Positions 1 through 6,319 of a stretch of DNA of 10,401 bases are shown piece after piece. The DNA is taken from contig CAXAVJ010000112.1 of assembly GCA_963972065.1 (NCBI GenBank), forward strand, positions 1 to 10,401, read 5' to 3'. Position numbers and translations under genes: made by a program. The notes beneath the pieces were generated by a model that was given only the letters and a program-made list of their open reading frames with translations, made no database searches and was not told the DNA's origin. This stretch comes from UBA1479 sp963972065 (GTDB lineage Bacteria; Pseudomonadota; Alphaproteobacteria; Rhodospirillales; Casp-alpha2). Position 1 is the first letter of the stretch, and each line of letters begins with the position of its first letter.

Positions 1-1059
1 GGCGGCGTCGAAGGCCGACAGTTCGCGCACGTTCAGCCCGCCCTCGATCTGCCGCCATTCGTCCGGCGCCAGGTACAATTGTTCCGGCGGCAAGGGCCGG
101 TAGGGTACGCCCGCCATCGCCCCTTGGGGCGTGTTCGCCATTTCCACCCGCGCCTGATGATAATCGGCGATCATGGCCAGGCGGCCTTCCGCCGCCTCGC
201 CCGCCTGGGGCTCCAACGCGATGATCACGTCGTCGGGCAGGAAATCGAACAAGGTGTCCATGCCGTCGTGGAACAAAGGCAGCCAGTGTTCCATGCCCGG
301 ATGGGCGCGCCCGGCGGAAATACTTTCATACAAGGGATCATCGTCGCCGCCCGTGCCGAAGGCGACGCGGTAGCCGGAGCGGAACCGCGAAATCGCCTCT
401 TCATCCAACGGCGCTTCCAGCGCCCGGCGGATGGCGAAACCGTCGAGCTTGGCGTCGGAGCGTTGGGATGTCGGGTCGAAGGTCCGCACCTGTTCCAACT
501 CGTCACCGAAGAAATCCAGGCGCACGGGGTTCGCGGACCCCGCCGGATAGATGTCGATGATGCCGCCGCGCACGGCGTATTCACCCGGCTCGTACACCGT
601 TTCGACCCGCTGGTAGGAGGCATGGGCCAGGCTTTCCAGAACCTTTTCCGGCCCCGTGCGGTCGCCGACGCGAAGGCTCAGCCCCGCATCGTCGAAGTAG
701 GCTCTGGGCGGCACGCGCTGCAGGGCCGCCGACACGGTCGTCAGCACAACCGGCGGTGTGCCCTTCCCGGTCACGCCATGACGCAGTTCGGTCAGGGTGC
801 CGACGCGTCGGGCGACGATGTCGGTCTTGGGCGACACCCGGTCGTACGGCAGGCAGTCCCAGGCGGGAAAGGTCAGCACGGCCAGATCCGGCGCCATGAA
901 GGCAAGGGCCTCCGCCGCCTGGTCCATGTGCACGTCGTCGCGCGCGATGAACAGAACAGTCTTTCCGGCCCGTGCCGCATCAGCCAAAATCAGGGCTTCC
1001 GCGCCGCCGGGCACGCCGAACACGCGGCGCATGCCGGGCGAATACCAATGTTTTTCCAT
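1..1059 (-). CDS. mfd: Transcription-repair coupling factor Mfd, N-terminal part (cut by the left edge)
   Basis: Mfd is the ATP-driven translocase that removes RNA polymerase stalled at DNA lesions and recruits UvrA for nucleotide excision repair. The 353 residues visible here correspond to its UvrB-like N-terminal module (D1a-D2-D1b), which contacts UvrA. Recognisable blocks are the FPAWDCLPYDRVSP segment (residues about 64-77), LTTVSAALQRVPP (106-118), GDRTGPEK (132-139), EPGEYAVRGGIIDIYP (157-172) and RLDFFGDE (180-187). The RNA polymerase-interaction domain and the translocase motor would lie beyond base 1. The start is taken as ATG at 1059. A GTG at 1068 in the same frame is the only alternative before the stop codon at 1081-1083, and neither start has a strong ribosome binding site. 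The gene begins 21 bases after the sdhE stop codon, so the two are probably one operon. The family is certain from motif content; the exact start is less so. Confidence 0.95.
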   Translation of the reverse strand, partial: MEKHWYSPGMRRVFGVPGGAEALILADAARAGKTVLFIARDDVHMDQAAEALAFMAPDLAVLTFPAWDCLPYDRVSPKTDIVARRVGTLTELRHGVTGKGTPPVVLTTVSAALQRVPPRAYFDDAGLSLRVGDRTGPEKVLESLAHASYQRVETVYEPGEYAVRGGIIDIYPAGSANPVRLDFFGDELEQVRTFDPTSQRSDAKLDGFAIRRALEAPLDEEAISRFRSGYRVAFGTGGDDDPLYESISAGRAHPGMEHWLPLFHDGMDTLFDFLPDDVIIALEPQAGEAAEGRLAMIADYHQARVEMANTPQGAMAGVPYRPLPPEQLYLAPDEWRQIEGGLNVRELSAFDAA

Positions 1060-1080
1060 ACCGGTCACGGGTTCTTGCGA

Positions 1081-1329
1081 TTATTGGTCATTGAAGGCGA
1101 GAATTTGGCGCATCAGATCCGTCGCGAATTCGGCCGGCGGCGCTTCACGCCCTGAGACCCAGGTGTAGACGTCGTTGTCGGGTTGCTTCAGCAGCACCTC
1201 GAAGGCGTCCAGGTCGGCCTCGGACAGAGCCTCGATCCGCGCCTCGGCGAAACCGCCCAGGATGATATCGTTCTCTTTCATGCCGCAGTGCTGGGCACGA
1301 AAAAGAATGCGTTTGCGGCGGGCGTCCAT
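1081..1329 (-). CDS. sdhE: FAD assembly factor SdhE (succinate dehydrogenase assembly factor 2, DUF339/Sdh5 family)
   Basis: This 82-residue protein matches the SdhE/Sdh5 family, cytoplasmic chaperones that promote covalent attachment of FAD to the flavoprotein subunit of succinate dehydrogenase. The length is typical. Visible family features are the basic start DARRKRILFR, the first-helix segment GMKENDIILGGFAE (residues 16-29), the acidic central stretch LSEADLDAFEVLL (35-47) and the late helix around DVYTWVSGREAPP (53-65). The conserved RGxxE motif of the family appears as C15-G16-M17-K18-E19: Gly and Glu are kept, but Arg is replaced by Cys (codon TGC at 1287-1285). The start ATG at 1329 gives the canonical N-terminus, with a purine-poor, weak upstream region. 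It is divergent from recG and directly upstream of mfd, an arrangement known in alphaproteobacteria and remote from the sdh genes it serves. Confidence 0.93.
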   Translation of the reverse strand: MDARRKRILFRAQHCGMKENDIILGGFAEARIEALSEADLDAFEVLLKQPDNDVYTWVSGREAPPAEFATDLMRQILAFNDQ

Positions 1330-1372
1330 CTGGGGGCCGGTTCCTATCGAAAGATCGCGTCGGGGGACGTAG

Positions 1373-1401
1373 GATATAGTCGCTTCAACCCGCCTTGTCA
1401 G
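1373..1401 (-). promoter_or_regulatory. Candidate sigma-70-type promoter for sdhE-mfd
   Basis: On the minus strand a CTGACA box (1401-1396; five of six bases match TTGACA) is followed after exactly 17 bases by TATATC (1378-1373; four of six match TATAAT). This leaves about 43 bases to the sdhE start codon at 1329. On the plus strand the same AT-rich patch reads TATAGT (1375-1380), a possible -10 for recG, but with no convincing -35 in front of it. The assignment rests on consensus matching only. Confidence 0.4.
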
Positions 1402-1425
1402 CCGTCGAAAAGGCCCTACCCCAAA

Positions 1426-3510
1426 ATGCGCCCGGAAATCCTGTTCCCGCTGTTCAAGCCCGTGACGACACTGCCCGGCGTCGGTCCGCGCGTGGGATCG
1501 GTGATTGAAAAGCTGTGCGGTGGCGGGCGGCTGCTTGATCTGTTGTTCCATCTGCCGACCGGGATCGTCGACCGCCGTTACGCGCCCAAGGTCGCCGAGG
1601 CTGAAGCCGGGCGCGTCGCCACCCTGACCGTGACCGTCGGCCCCCACGCCAAGCCCCACAACCGCCGTCAGCCCTACAAGGTTCAGGTTTCCGACGATTC
1701 GGGTTTTCTCACCCTCGTGTTCTTTCATGCCCGGGACGACTATCTGGCCAAAATCCTGCCCGAGGGCGAAACCCGCATTGTGTCCGGCGTGATCGAACGT
1801 TACGGCGACAACCTGCAAATAACCCATCCGGACCACATCGTGCCGGTGGCCGAGCGCGACCAGATTCTGAAAGCGGAGCCCGTCTATCCAATGACCGCCG
1901 GCCTGTCGCCCAAGACCTTCGGGCGCGCGGTGCTGGCCGCGATCGAGGCCACGCCTGAACTGCCCGACTGGCTCGACCCCGCCGTCACGGCGCGGGAAGG
2001 CTGGCCCGCCTGGCGGCCGGCCATCGAAGCCCTGCACCACCCGGAAACCCACGCCGACGCGGATCCCGAGGCCCCGGCACATCGCCGCGCCGCCTATGAC
2101 GAACTTCTGGCCAACCAACTCGCCCTTGCCCTGGTGCGCCGCGACATGCGCAAGGTTGCGGGCCGCGCAACCTCGGGCGACGGCAAGATCATGGACCGGA
2201 TCACCAAGGCCCTGCCCTTCAGACTGACGCCGTCGCAGGTCATGGCCGTGGCCGAGATCACCGGCGATATGGCCGCGCCCGAACGCATGCTGCGCCTGCT
2301 GCAGGGCGACGTCGGATCGGGCAAGACCCTGGTCGCGCTGCTGGCCATGGCGCGGGCGGTCGAGTCCGGGGCCCAGGCCGTTCTCATGGCGCCCACGGAA
2401 ATTCTCGCTCGCCAGCATTTCGCGACCCTGGAGCCACTCGCCACGTCGGCCGGCCTTTCCATCGCCCTTTTGACCGGGCGGGAAAAAGGCAAGACCCGGG
2501 ACGCGATCCTGGCCGATCTGGCCCAAGGCACGACGGACCTTGCCGTCGGCACCCATGCATTGTTCACCGAAGACGTCGCGTTCAAGGACTTGGCCCTCGC
2601 CGTGGTCGACGAACAACACCGCTTCGGTGTGCATCAGCGCCTGGCCATCACGGCCAAGGGCCGCAAGTGCGACGTACTGGTGATGACCGCGACGCCGATC
2701 CCGCGCACCCTGATGCTCACGGCCTACGGCGATATGGAATCCTCCCGCCTCACGGAAAAGCCGCCGGGCCGCGCGCCCGTCGATACCCGGGCCCTACCCA
2801 ACGACCGCCTGGCCGAGGTCGTCGATGGCCTGACGCGGGCGCTTGCGACCGGGGCCAAGGCTTATTGGGTCTGCCCGCTGGTCGAGGAATCGGAAAAGAT
2901 CGACGCGGCCGCGGCGGAAGACCGTTACGCCCATTTGAAACAGGTGTTCGGCGACCGGGTCGGGCTGGTCCATGGCCGGTTGAAGGCGTCGGAAAAGGAC
3001 GCGGTCATGGACGCCTTCACCAACGGCCCCGTTCAAGTCCTGGTCGCGACCACGGTGATCGAGGTCGGCGTCGACGTGCCCGACGCCACGGTCATGGTTA
3101 TCGAACATGCGGAGCGGTTCGGCCTGGCGCAGTTGCATCAATTGCGCGGTCGCATCGGGCGCGGCAACAAGCCGGGCACCTGTCTGCTGCTCTATGCGCC
3201 GCCGTTGTCGGAAACCGCGCGGTCACGCCTGAAAATTCTGCGCGAAACGGACGACGGCTTCCGCATCGCCGAGGAAGACCTCAAATTGCGCGGTGCCGGG
3301 GAACTGCTGGGCACGCGACAAAGCGGCCTGCCGACCTTCCGCCTTGCCGACATCGCCCATCACGGCGACCTGCTGGCCATGGCGCGGGACGACGCGGCGC
3401 TGATCCTCAACCGGGACGCGGAGCTGAAATCGGACCGGGGGACGGCCCTTCGCGTTCTCTTGTATCTGTTCGAACGGGATGCTGCGGCGCGCACCCTGCG
3501 CTCTGGCTAG
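1426..3510 (+). CDS. recG: ATP-dependent DNA helicase RecG
   Basis: RecG is a monomeric superfamily 2 double-strand DNA translocase that reverses stalled replication forks and branch-migrates Holliday junctions. The product is 694 residues, the normal size. The N-terminus MRPEILFPLFKPVTTLPGVG is typical, followed by the wedge/OB-fold region. The motor motifs are all intact: Walker A GDVGSGKT (residues 294-301, Lys300), DEQH box (395-398), TATP (421-424), TTVIEVGVDVP (about 542-552) and QLHQLRGRIGRG (about 569-580). A C-terminal TRG-like segment with EDLKLRGAGELLGTRQSG follows. The open frame extends upstream to 1183, but that part is antisense to sdhE and has no family similarity, so ATG 1426 is chosen. 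A weak AAAAGG lies 12 bases before it. The stop codon overlaps that of the convergent DUF502 gene. Confidence 0.97.
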   Translation: MRPEILFPLFKPVTTLPGVGPRVGSVIEKLCGGGRLLDLLFHLPTGIVDRRYAPKVAEAEAGRVATLTVTVGPHAKPHNRRQPYKVQVSDDSGFLTLVFFHARDDYLAKILPEGETRIVSGVIERYGDNLQITHPDHIVPVAERDQILKAEPVYPMTAGLSPKTFGRAVLAAIEATPELPDWLDPAVTAREGWPAWRPAIEALHHPETHADADPEAPAHRRAAYDELLANQLALALVRRDMRKVAGRATSGDGKIMDRITKALPFRLTPSQVMAVAEITGDMAAPERMLRLLQGDVGSGKTLVALLAMARAVESGAQAVLMAPTEILARQHFATLEPLATSAGLSIALLTGREKGKTRDAILADLAQGTTDLAVGTHALFTEDVAFKDLALAVVDEQHRFGVHQRLAITAKGRKCDVLVMTATPIPRTLMLTAYGDMESSRLTEKPPGRAPVDTRALPNDRLAEVVDGLTRALATGAKAYWVCPLVEESEKIDAAAAEDRYAHLKQVFGDRVGLVHGRLKASEKDAVMDAFTNGPVQVLVATTVIEVGVDVPDATVMVIEHAERFGLAQLHQLRGRIGRGNKPGTCLLLYAPPLSETARSRLKILRETDDGFRIAEEDLKLRGAGELLGTRQSGLPTFRLADIAHHGDLLAMARDDAALILNRDAELKSDRGTALRVLLYLFERDAAARTLRSG
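3507..3510. other. Shared CTAG: overlapping stop codons of recG and the DUF502 gene
   Basis: The palindrome CTAG at 3507-3510 supplies TAG for recG on the plus strand (3508-3510) and TAG for the DUF502 gene on the minus strand (3509-3507). The two convergent genes therefore overlap by four bases. There is no intergenic space and no hairpin with a T-run at the junction, so any terminator for one gene must lie inside the other. Confidence 0.95.
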
Positions 3511-4376
3511 GACTTCTCGCCGTTCTTCGGCTTCTTGGTCCGCCCCCGTTCACCCGCCGGCAGCGATGCCTGCAAGTCTTTCTGAATTTCGGCGGGACGC
3601 TTGACCGCCAGGACAACGGGCGCGTTTTCGGTTTCGCGCAGAACTTCCAATTCTTCATACACCCGGGCCGAGGTCACGGGCTGTTTCTTCAGCGCATCCG
3701 GGCGCCGGTCGGGCGGAGTGACGATGCCGCCGGAAATCACCATCTTGATGGCTTCCTCGACGGACATATCCAGGCTGACCAGATCCTCCTTGGGCACGAA
3801 CAGCAGGAATCCCGAGGTCGGGTTCGGCGTCGTCGGAATGAAGATGTTGATGCATTCCTCTTGCGTCACGTTCTGCACCTCGCCCGTCGTGGTGCCGGTG
3901 ATGAAGGCGATGGCCCATATGCCGCGCCGGGGGTATTCGACCAACACGGCCTCGCGGAACGCATTCGACTGCTGCGCCAGCACCGTTTCGAGAATCTGCT
4001 TGGTCGCGTTGTAGACGCTGCGGATCACCGGCATGCGGTTGAGGATGTGTTCGCTCAGCTTGATGAAGAAGCGGCCCATGAACCCCGCCGTCAAGGCGCC
4101 GGTCAGCGTCAGGCCGACAATCAACACGAACAGCCCCAGGCCCGGCAGGGCGAAGGGCAGATAGGTTTCCGGGTTGTACTTGACCGGGATCAGCGGCCGG
4201 ATGGTGTTGTCCACGAAATGGATCAGCAGCCAAGCCAGATAGAAGGTGAAGGTGATCGGCGCCGTCACCAGAATCCCGGCGAAGAAATAGGCCCGCATGC
4301 GCGGGAAAAACCCGTTCGACGCCGGTTTGGCGTCGGATGCGGGGGTCTGGTCGCCGTGTTGCGTCTCGTCACTCAT
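3507..4376 (-). CDS. DUF502/COV-family membrane protein
   Basis: This 289-residue protein belongs to the DUF502 family, whose plant members are the COV/LCV membrane proteins; the biochemical role in bacteria is not established. A short polar N-terminus precedes two hydrophobic segments, at residues about 30-54 and 74-99, so it is predicted to be an inner-membrane protein with a large soluble C-terminal part. Family blocks are visible: VTAPITFTFYLAW (37-49), MPVIRSVYNATKQI (115-128), IPTTPNPTSGFLLFVP (180-195) and SVEEAIKMVISGG (205-217). The last 35 residues are basic and low in complexity. The start ATG 4376 is preceded by GAAGG at a spacing of 11 bases, inside a small inverted repeat (AGAAG-GCA-CTTCT). 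It lies 54 bases downstream of the hydrolase gene on the same strand and converges on recG. A DUF502 gene next to recG recurs in alphaproteobacteria, which hints at a link to housekeeping rather than to the hydrolase. Confidence 0.92.
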   Translation of the reverse strand: MSDETQHGDQTPASDAKPASNGFFPRMRAYFFAGILVTAPITFTFYLAWLLIHFVDNTIRPLIPVKYNPETYLPFALPGLGLFVLIVGLTLTGALTAGFMGRFFIKLSEHILNRMPVIRSVYNATKQILETVLAQQSNAFREAVLVEYPRRGIWAIAFITGTTTGEVQNVTQEECINIFIPTTPNPTSGFLLFVPKEDLVSLDMSVEEAIKMVISGGIVTPPDRRPDALKKQPVTSARVYEELEVLRETENAPVVLAVKRPAEIQKDLQASLPAGERGRTKKPKNGEKS

Positions 4377-4430
4377 GTAAAGAAGTGCCTTCTGTTTTCC
4401 GGTTCAAATAAAGAAATTATCAATCACGTC

Positions 4431-5321
4431 TCAATTCCACGGCCCGTCGCCGAGGAAGTCCCGCAGCCGGGCAAAGGTATCGTCCGGCAACTCTTCGGCA
4501 AGAAAATGGCCGCAATCAAGCGTCCCGCCGGTTACGTTCTCGGCCCGCTCGCGCCAGGCGGCCAGCACGTCGAACTTGCGCGCGACCAATCCCTTCGCCC
4601 CCCAAAGCGCCAGAACGGGGCAGGTCAGCTTGGCCCCCGCCGCCATATCATCCCGGTCGTGGATCATGTCGATGGTCGCCGCCGCGCGGGAATCCTCGCA
4701 GGACGCATGAATGGTTTCCGGCATGGAAAAGCAGCGGACGTATTCTGCCATGGCCGCGTCGTCGAACAAGGTTCCCTTGCCGCTCCACTGTCCCATCTTG
4801 CGGCGCAGGAAGAATTCCGGATCGGCGCCGATCATGCGTTCCGGCAGATCGGCCGGTTGGATCAGGAAGAACCAATGGTAATAACCCGTGGCGAATTCCA
4901 TATCCGTCATGCGGTACATATGTTCCGTCGGCGCGATGTCGAGCACCGCCAGCCGCGCAACCTTGTCCGGATTGTCGGCGGTCAGGCGATGGGCGACCCG
5001 CCCGCCCCGGTCATGGCCGACGACAGCGTAGCGATCAAACCCCAGGTCAGCCATCAGGCCCGCCAGATCCCCCGCCATGGCGCGCTTGGAATAGGGCGCA
5101 TGGTCCGCGTCCGTCGGCGGCTTGCCACTGTCGCCATAACCGCGCAGGTCGGGCATGACCAGGGTGTAATGCCGCGCCATCAGGGGCGCCAGCTTGTGCC
5201 ACATGGCATGGGTCTGCGGATAACCGTGCAGCAACAGGACCGGTGGCCCCTCGCCGCCCATGCGAAAGTTGACGGCGACGCCACCGATCTCCCGGCGATC
5301 CTGTTGAAAGCCGTCGAACAT
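4431..5321 (-). CDS. Alpha/beta hydrolase, haloacetate (fluoroacetate) dehalogenase-like
   Basis: This 296-residue alpha/beta-hydrolase resembles fluoroacetate dehalogenases such as RPA1163. These use an Asp nucleophile to displace halide from haloacetate, forming glycolate. With ATG 5321 as residue 1, I see HGYPQTHAMW (32-41, oxyanion region), DLRGYGDS (58-65), nucleophile motif GHDRGGR (102-108, Asp104, with the two Arg that bind carboxylate in the family), acid Asp128, His149-Trp150, Trp179 and catalytic His272. The position of the family's halide-binding Tyr (CED-Y-R) is Ser211 here, so halide specificity is uncertain and another ester or epoxide substrate is possible. There is no signal peptide. 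A TTG at 5324 is in frame, but AAGGGA (5334-5329) is 7 bases from ATG 5321 and favours the latter. It lies 31 bases downstream of the cyclic-nucleotide-binding gene and is probably co-transcribed with it. Confidence 0.85.
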   Translation of the reverse strand: MFDGFQQDRREIGGVAVNFRMGGEGPPVLLLHGYPQTHAMWHKLAPLMARHYTLVMPDLRGYGDSGKPPTDADHAPYSKRAMAGDLAGLMADLGFDRYAVVGHDRGGRVAHRLTADNPDKVARLAVLDIAPTEHMYRMTDMEFATGYYHWFFLIQPADLPERMIGADPEFFLRRKMGQWSGKGTLFDDAAMAEYVRCFSMPETIHASCEDSRAAATIDMIHDRDDMAAGAKLTCPVLALWGAKGLVARKFDVLAAWRERAENVTGGTLDCGHFLAEELPDDTFARLRDFLGDGPWN

Positions 5322-5328
5322 CAAGTGG

Positions 5329-5334
5329 TCCCTT
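5329..5334 (-). promoter_or_regulatory. Ribosome binding site AAGGGA of the alpha/beta hydrolase
   Basis: AAGGGA on the minus strand ends 7 bases before ATG 5321 and only 4 bases before the alternative TTG at 5324. It therefore supports the ATG as the start. Confidence 0.6.
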
Positions 5335-5352
5335 GCCCCCTCTGCGTTGGGA

Positions 5353-5697
5353 TCACTTGCTCATCCGCCGAACAGTTTCCGCCAGGATCTTCAACAGGCC
5401 CTGAACGAAGGGATCCGACTTCATCATGCGGTGCTGAAAATTCGCGCGGTTGATGACGACCACGGTGCAGCCGCTTGCCGATCGGGCCGACGCCGCCCGG
5501 GGCTTGCCGTCGATCAACGCCATCTCGCCGAAGATGCCGCCGGAACCGATGGTGCTGAGCACTTCCCCGGAGCCTTCGCGGTAGATTTCGACGGTCCCGC
5601 TTTGAACGAGATAGGCAAACAGGCCCTCATCGCCTTCTTTGAAAATGCGATCGCCCGCCTGATACATCTTCCGTTCAAGCACGCCTGTGGCCGACAT
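5353..5697 (-). CDS. Stand-alone cyclic nucleotide-binding domain protein (Crp/PKA-regulatory fold)
   Basis: The 114 residues form one cNMP-binding beta-roll with nothing attached: no helix-turn-helix, kinase or channel part. The pattern is YQAGDRIFKEGDEG (residues 12-25), YLVQSGTVEIYRE (29-41) and the phosphate-binding cassette FGEMALIDGKPRAAS (56-70). Glu58 and Arg67 are present; these are the residues that usually hold the ribose and phosphate of cAMP or cGMP, so ligand binding is plausible. A C-terminal helix (about 96-112) ends in MSK. It is probably cytoplasmic and must act through a partner, because it has no output domain. The start ATG 5697 has GAGGG (5709-5705) 7 bases upstream. The gene is first on the minus strand after a divergent spacer and is followed 31 bases later by the dehalogenase-like hydrolase. 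Partner and pathway cannot be read from the sequence. Confidence 0.88.
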   Translation of the reverse strand: MSATGVLERKMYQAGDRIFKEGDEGLFAYLVQSGTVEIYREGSGEVLSTIGSGGIFGEMALIDGKPRAASARSASGCTVVVINRANFQHRMMKSDPFVQGLLKILAETVRRMSK

Positions 5698-5859
5698 GTC
5701 CGAACCCTCACTTCCTGTCCGTACGCAACCGACGCGCGGCTGCTCACAACCTCTCCGGCACCGTTTTTCGTTTCCCGTTTCCAGGCATGCGCCGTTGCGG
5801 CTAGTGTACCCCCTCCACCCGACAAGGGGAGTCTATTTTCAAATGCCCAACCACCCCGC
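5698..5859. promoter_or_regulatory. Divergent intergenic region between the cNMP-binding gene and the Nudix gene
   Basis: These 162 bases must hold the promoters of both the minus-strand cNMP-binding/hydrolase pair and the plus-strand Nudix gene. A TACACT hexamer on the minus strand (reading TAGTGT on plus, 5802-5809 region) resembles a -10 box, but no good -35 lies 16-18 bases from it on either strand. The CCCCTT and AAGGGG stretches around 5810-5830 form a weak inverted arrangement. I see no Crp-like TGTGA palindrome and no terminator. Confidence 0.35.
5824..5831 (+). promoter_or_regulatory. Strong Shine-Dalgarno AAGGGGAG upstream of the mini-ORF and Nudix gene
   Basis: AAGGGGAG is the best ribosome binding site in this spacer. 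It ends 11 bases before ATG 5843 (the mini-ORF) but 28 bases before ATG 5860 (the Nudix gene). It is thus placed to load ribosomes on the mini-ORF rather than directly on the Nudix start. Confidence 0.5.
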
Positions 5860-5863
5860 ATGA
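5843..5863 (+). CDS. Possible six-codon leader ORF (MPNHPA) overlapping the Nudix start
   Basis: ATG 5843 opens a six-codon frame that ends with TGA at 5861-5863. This overlaps ATG 5860 of the Nudix gene in the classic ATGA arrangement for translational coupling. The only good Shine-Dalgarno in the spacer fits this frame and not the Nudix start, and no alternative in-frame Nudix start exists between that site and 5860. The peptide itself has no recognisable function, and chance is not excluded. Confidence 0.35.
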   Translation: MPNHPA

Positions 5864-6306
5864 GCCGCGAATATCCCGAACGCCCCATCGTCGGCATCGG
5901 CGCCGTTGTCCTCAAGGACGATCATGTGCTGCTGATCCGCCGCGGCAAGCCGCCGCGCCTCGGCAGCCTGTCCCTGCCCGGCGGCGCGCAGCATATCGGC
6001 GAGACCGTACATGAGGGGGCGCTGCGCGAGGTCATGGAGGAAACCGGCATCGAGGCCGAGGTCCTGGGCCTGATCGACGTGGTCGACAGCATGACCCGGG
6101 ACGACAACGGCCGTCTGCAGTTCCATTACACCCTGATCGACGTGGTTTGCCGCTGGGTCTCGGGCACACCCCAGGCGGCCGGCGACGCCGCCGATGCGCT
6201 GTGGATACCACTCGCCGAGGTGCCCGCCCTGGAATTGTGGTCAGAAACCCGGCGCATCATCGAACTGGCGGCGGAAATGGTCGAAGCCCTGCCGCCGCCG
6301 GACTGA
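5860..6306 (+). CDS. Nudix hydrolase (ADP-ribose pyrophosphatase/MutT-like)
   Basis: The 148-residue product has a complete Nudix box, G-x5-E-x7-REV-x-EE-x-GI, at residues 42-64 (Gly42, Glu48, Arg56, Glu57, Glu60, Glu61, Gly63). This is the metal-binding site that cleaves nucleoside diphosphates linked to another moiety. The N-terminal strand pattern IVGIGAVVLKDDHVLLIRRG and the SLSLPGG lead-in are those of COG1051-type enzymes, often ADP-ribose or NADH pyrophosphatases; the actual substrate cannot be told from the box. It is cytoplasmic with no signal peptide. The open frame extends back to 5347, but the upstream part is antisense to the cNMP-binding gene and has no Nudix similarity. ATG 5860 is the first start giving a normal Nudix N-terminus. 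The gene converges on the HlyD-family gene with a 13-base gap and no clear terminator. Confidence 0.93.
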   Translation: MSREYPERPIVGIGAVVLKDDHVLLIRRGKPPRLGSLSLPGGAQHIGETVHEGALREVMEETGIEAEVLGLIDVVDSMTRDDNGRLQFHYTLIDVVCRWVSGTPQAAGDAADALWIPLAEVPALELWSETRRIIELAAEMVEALPPPD

Positions 6307-6319
6307 CGCTTACGGAATT

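Noticed and set aside
79..1155. A 358-codon open frame on the plus strand
   Set aside because: It is antisense to mfd. The minus-strand frame gives clear Mfd motifs, while this one gives none.
1330..2634. Long upstream extension of the sdhE frame on the minus strand
   Set aside because: It is antisense to recG; only the last 82 residues resemble a known family, and ATG 1329 gives the usual SdhE length.
4377..4430. Promoter for the DUF502 gene in the AT-richer 54-base gap
   Set aside because: A TTGATA-like hexamer is present, but no -10 stands at a suitable distance. Read-through from the hydrolase gene is as likely.
2667..5453. A 928-codon open frame on the plus strand
   Set aside because: It runs out of frame through recG and antisense to the DUF502 and hydrolase genes. 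Its translation is Arg/His/Gln-rich with no domain, as expected for a shadow frame in GC-rich DNA.
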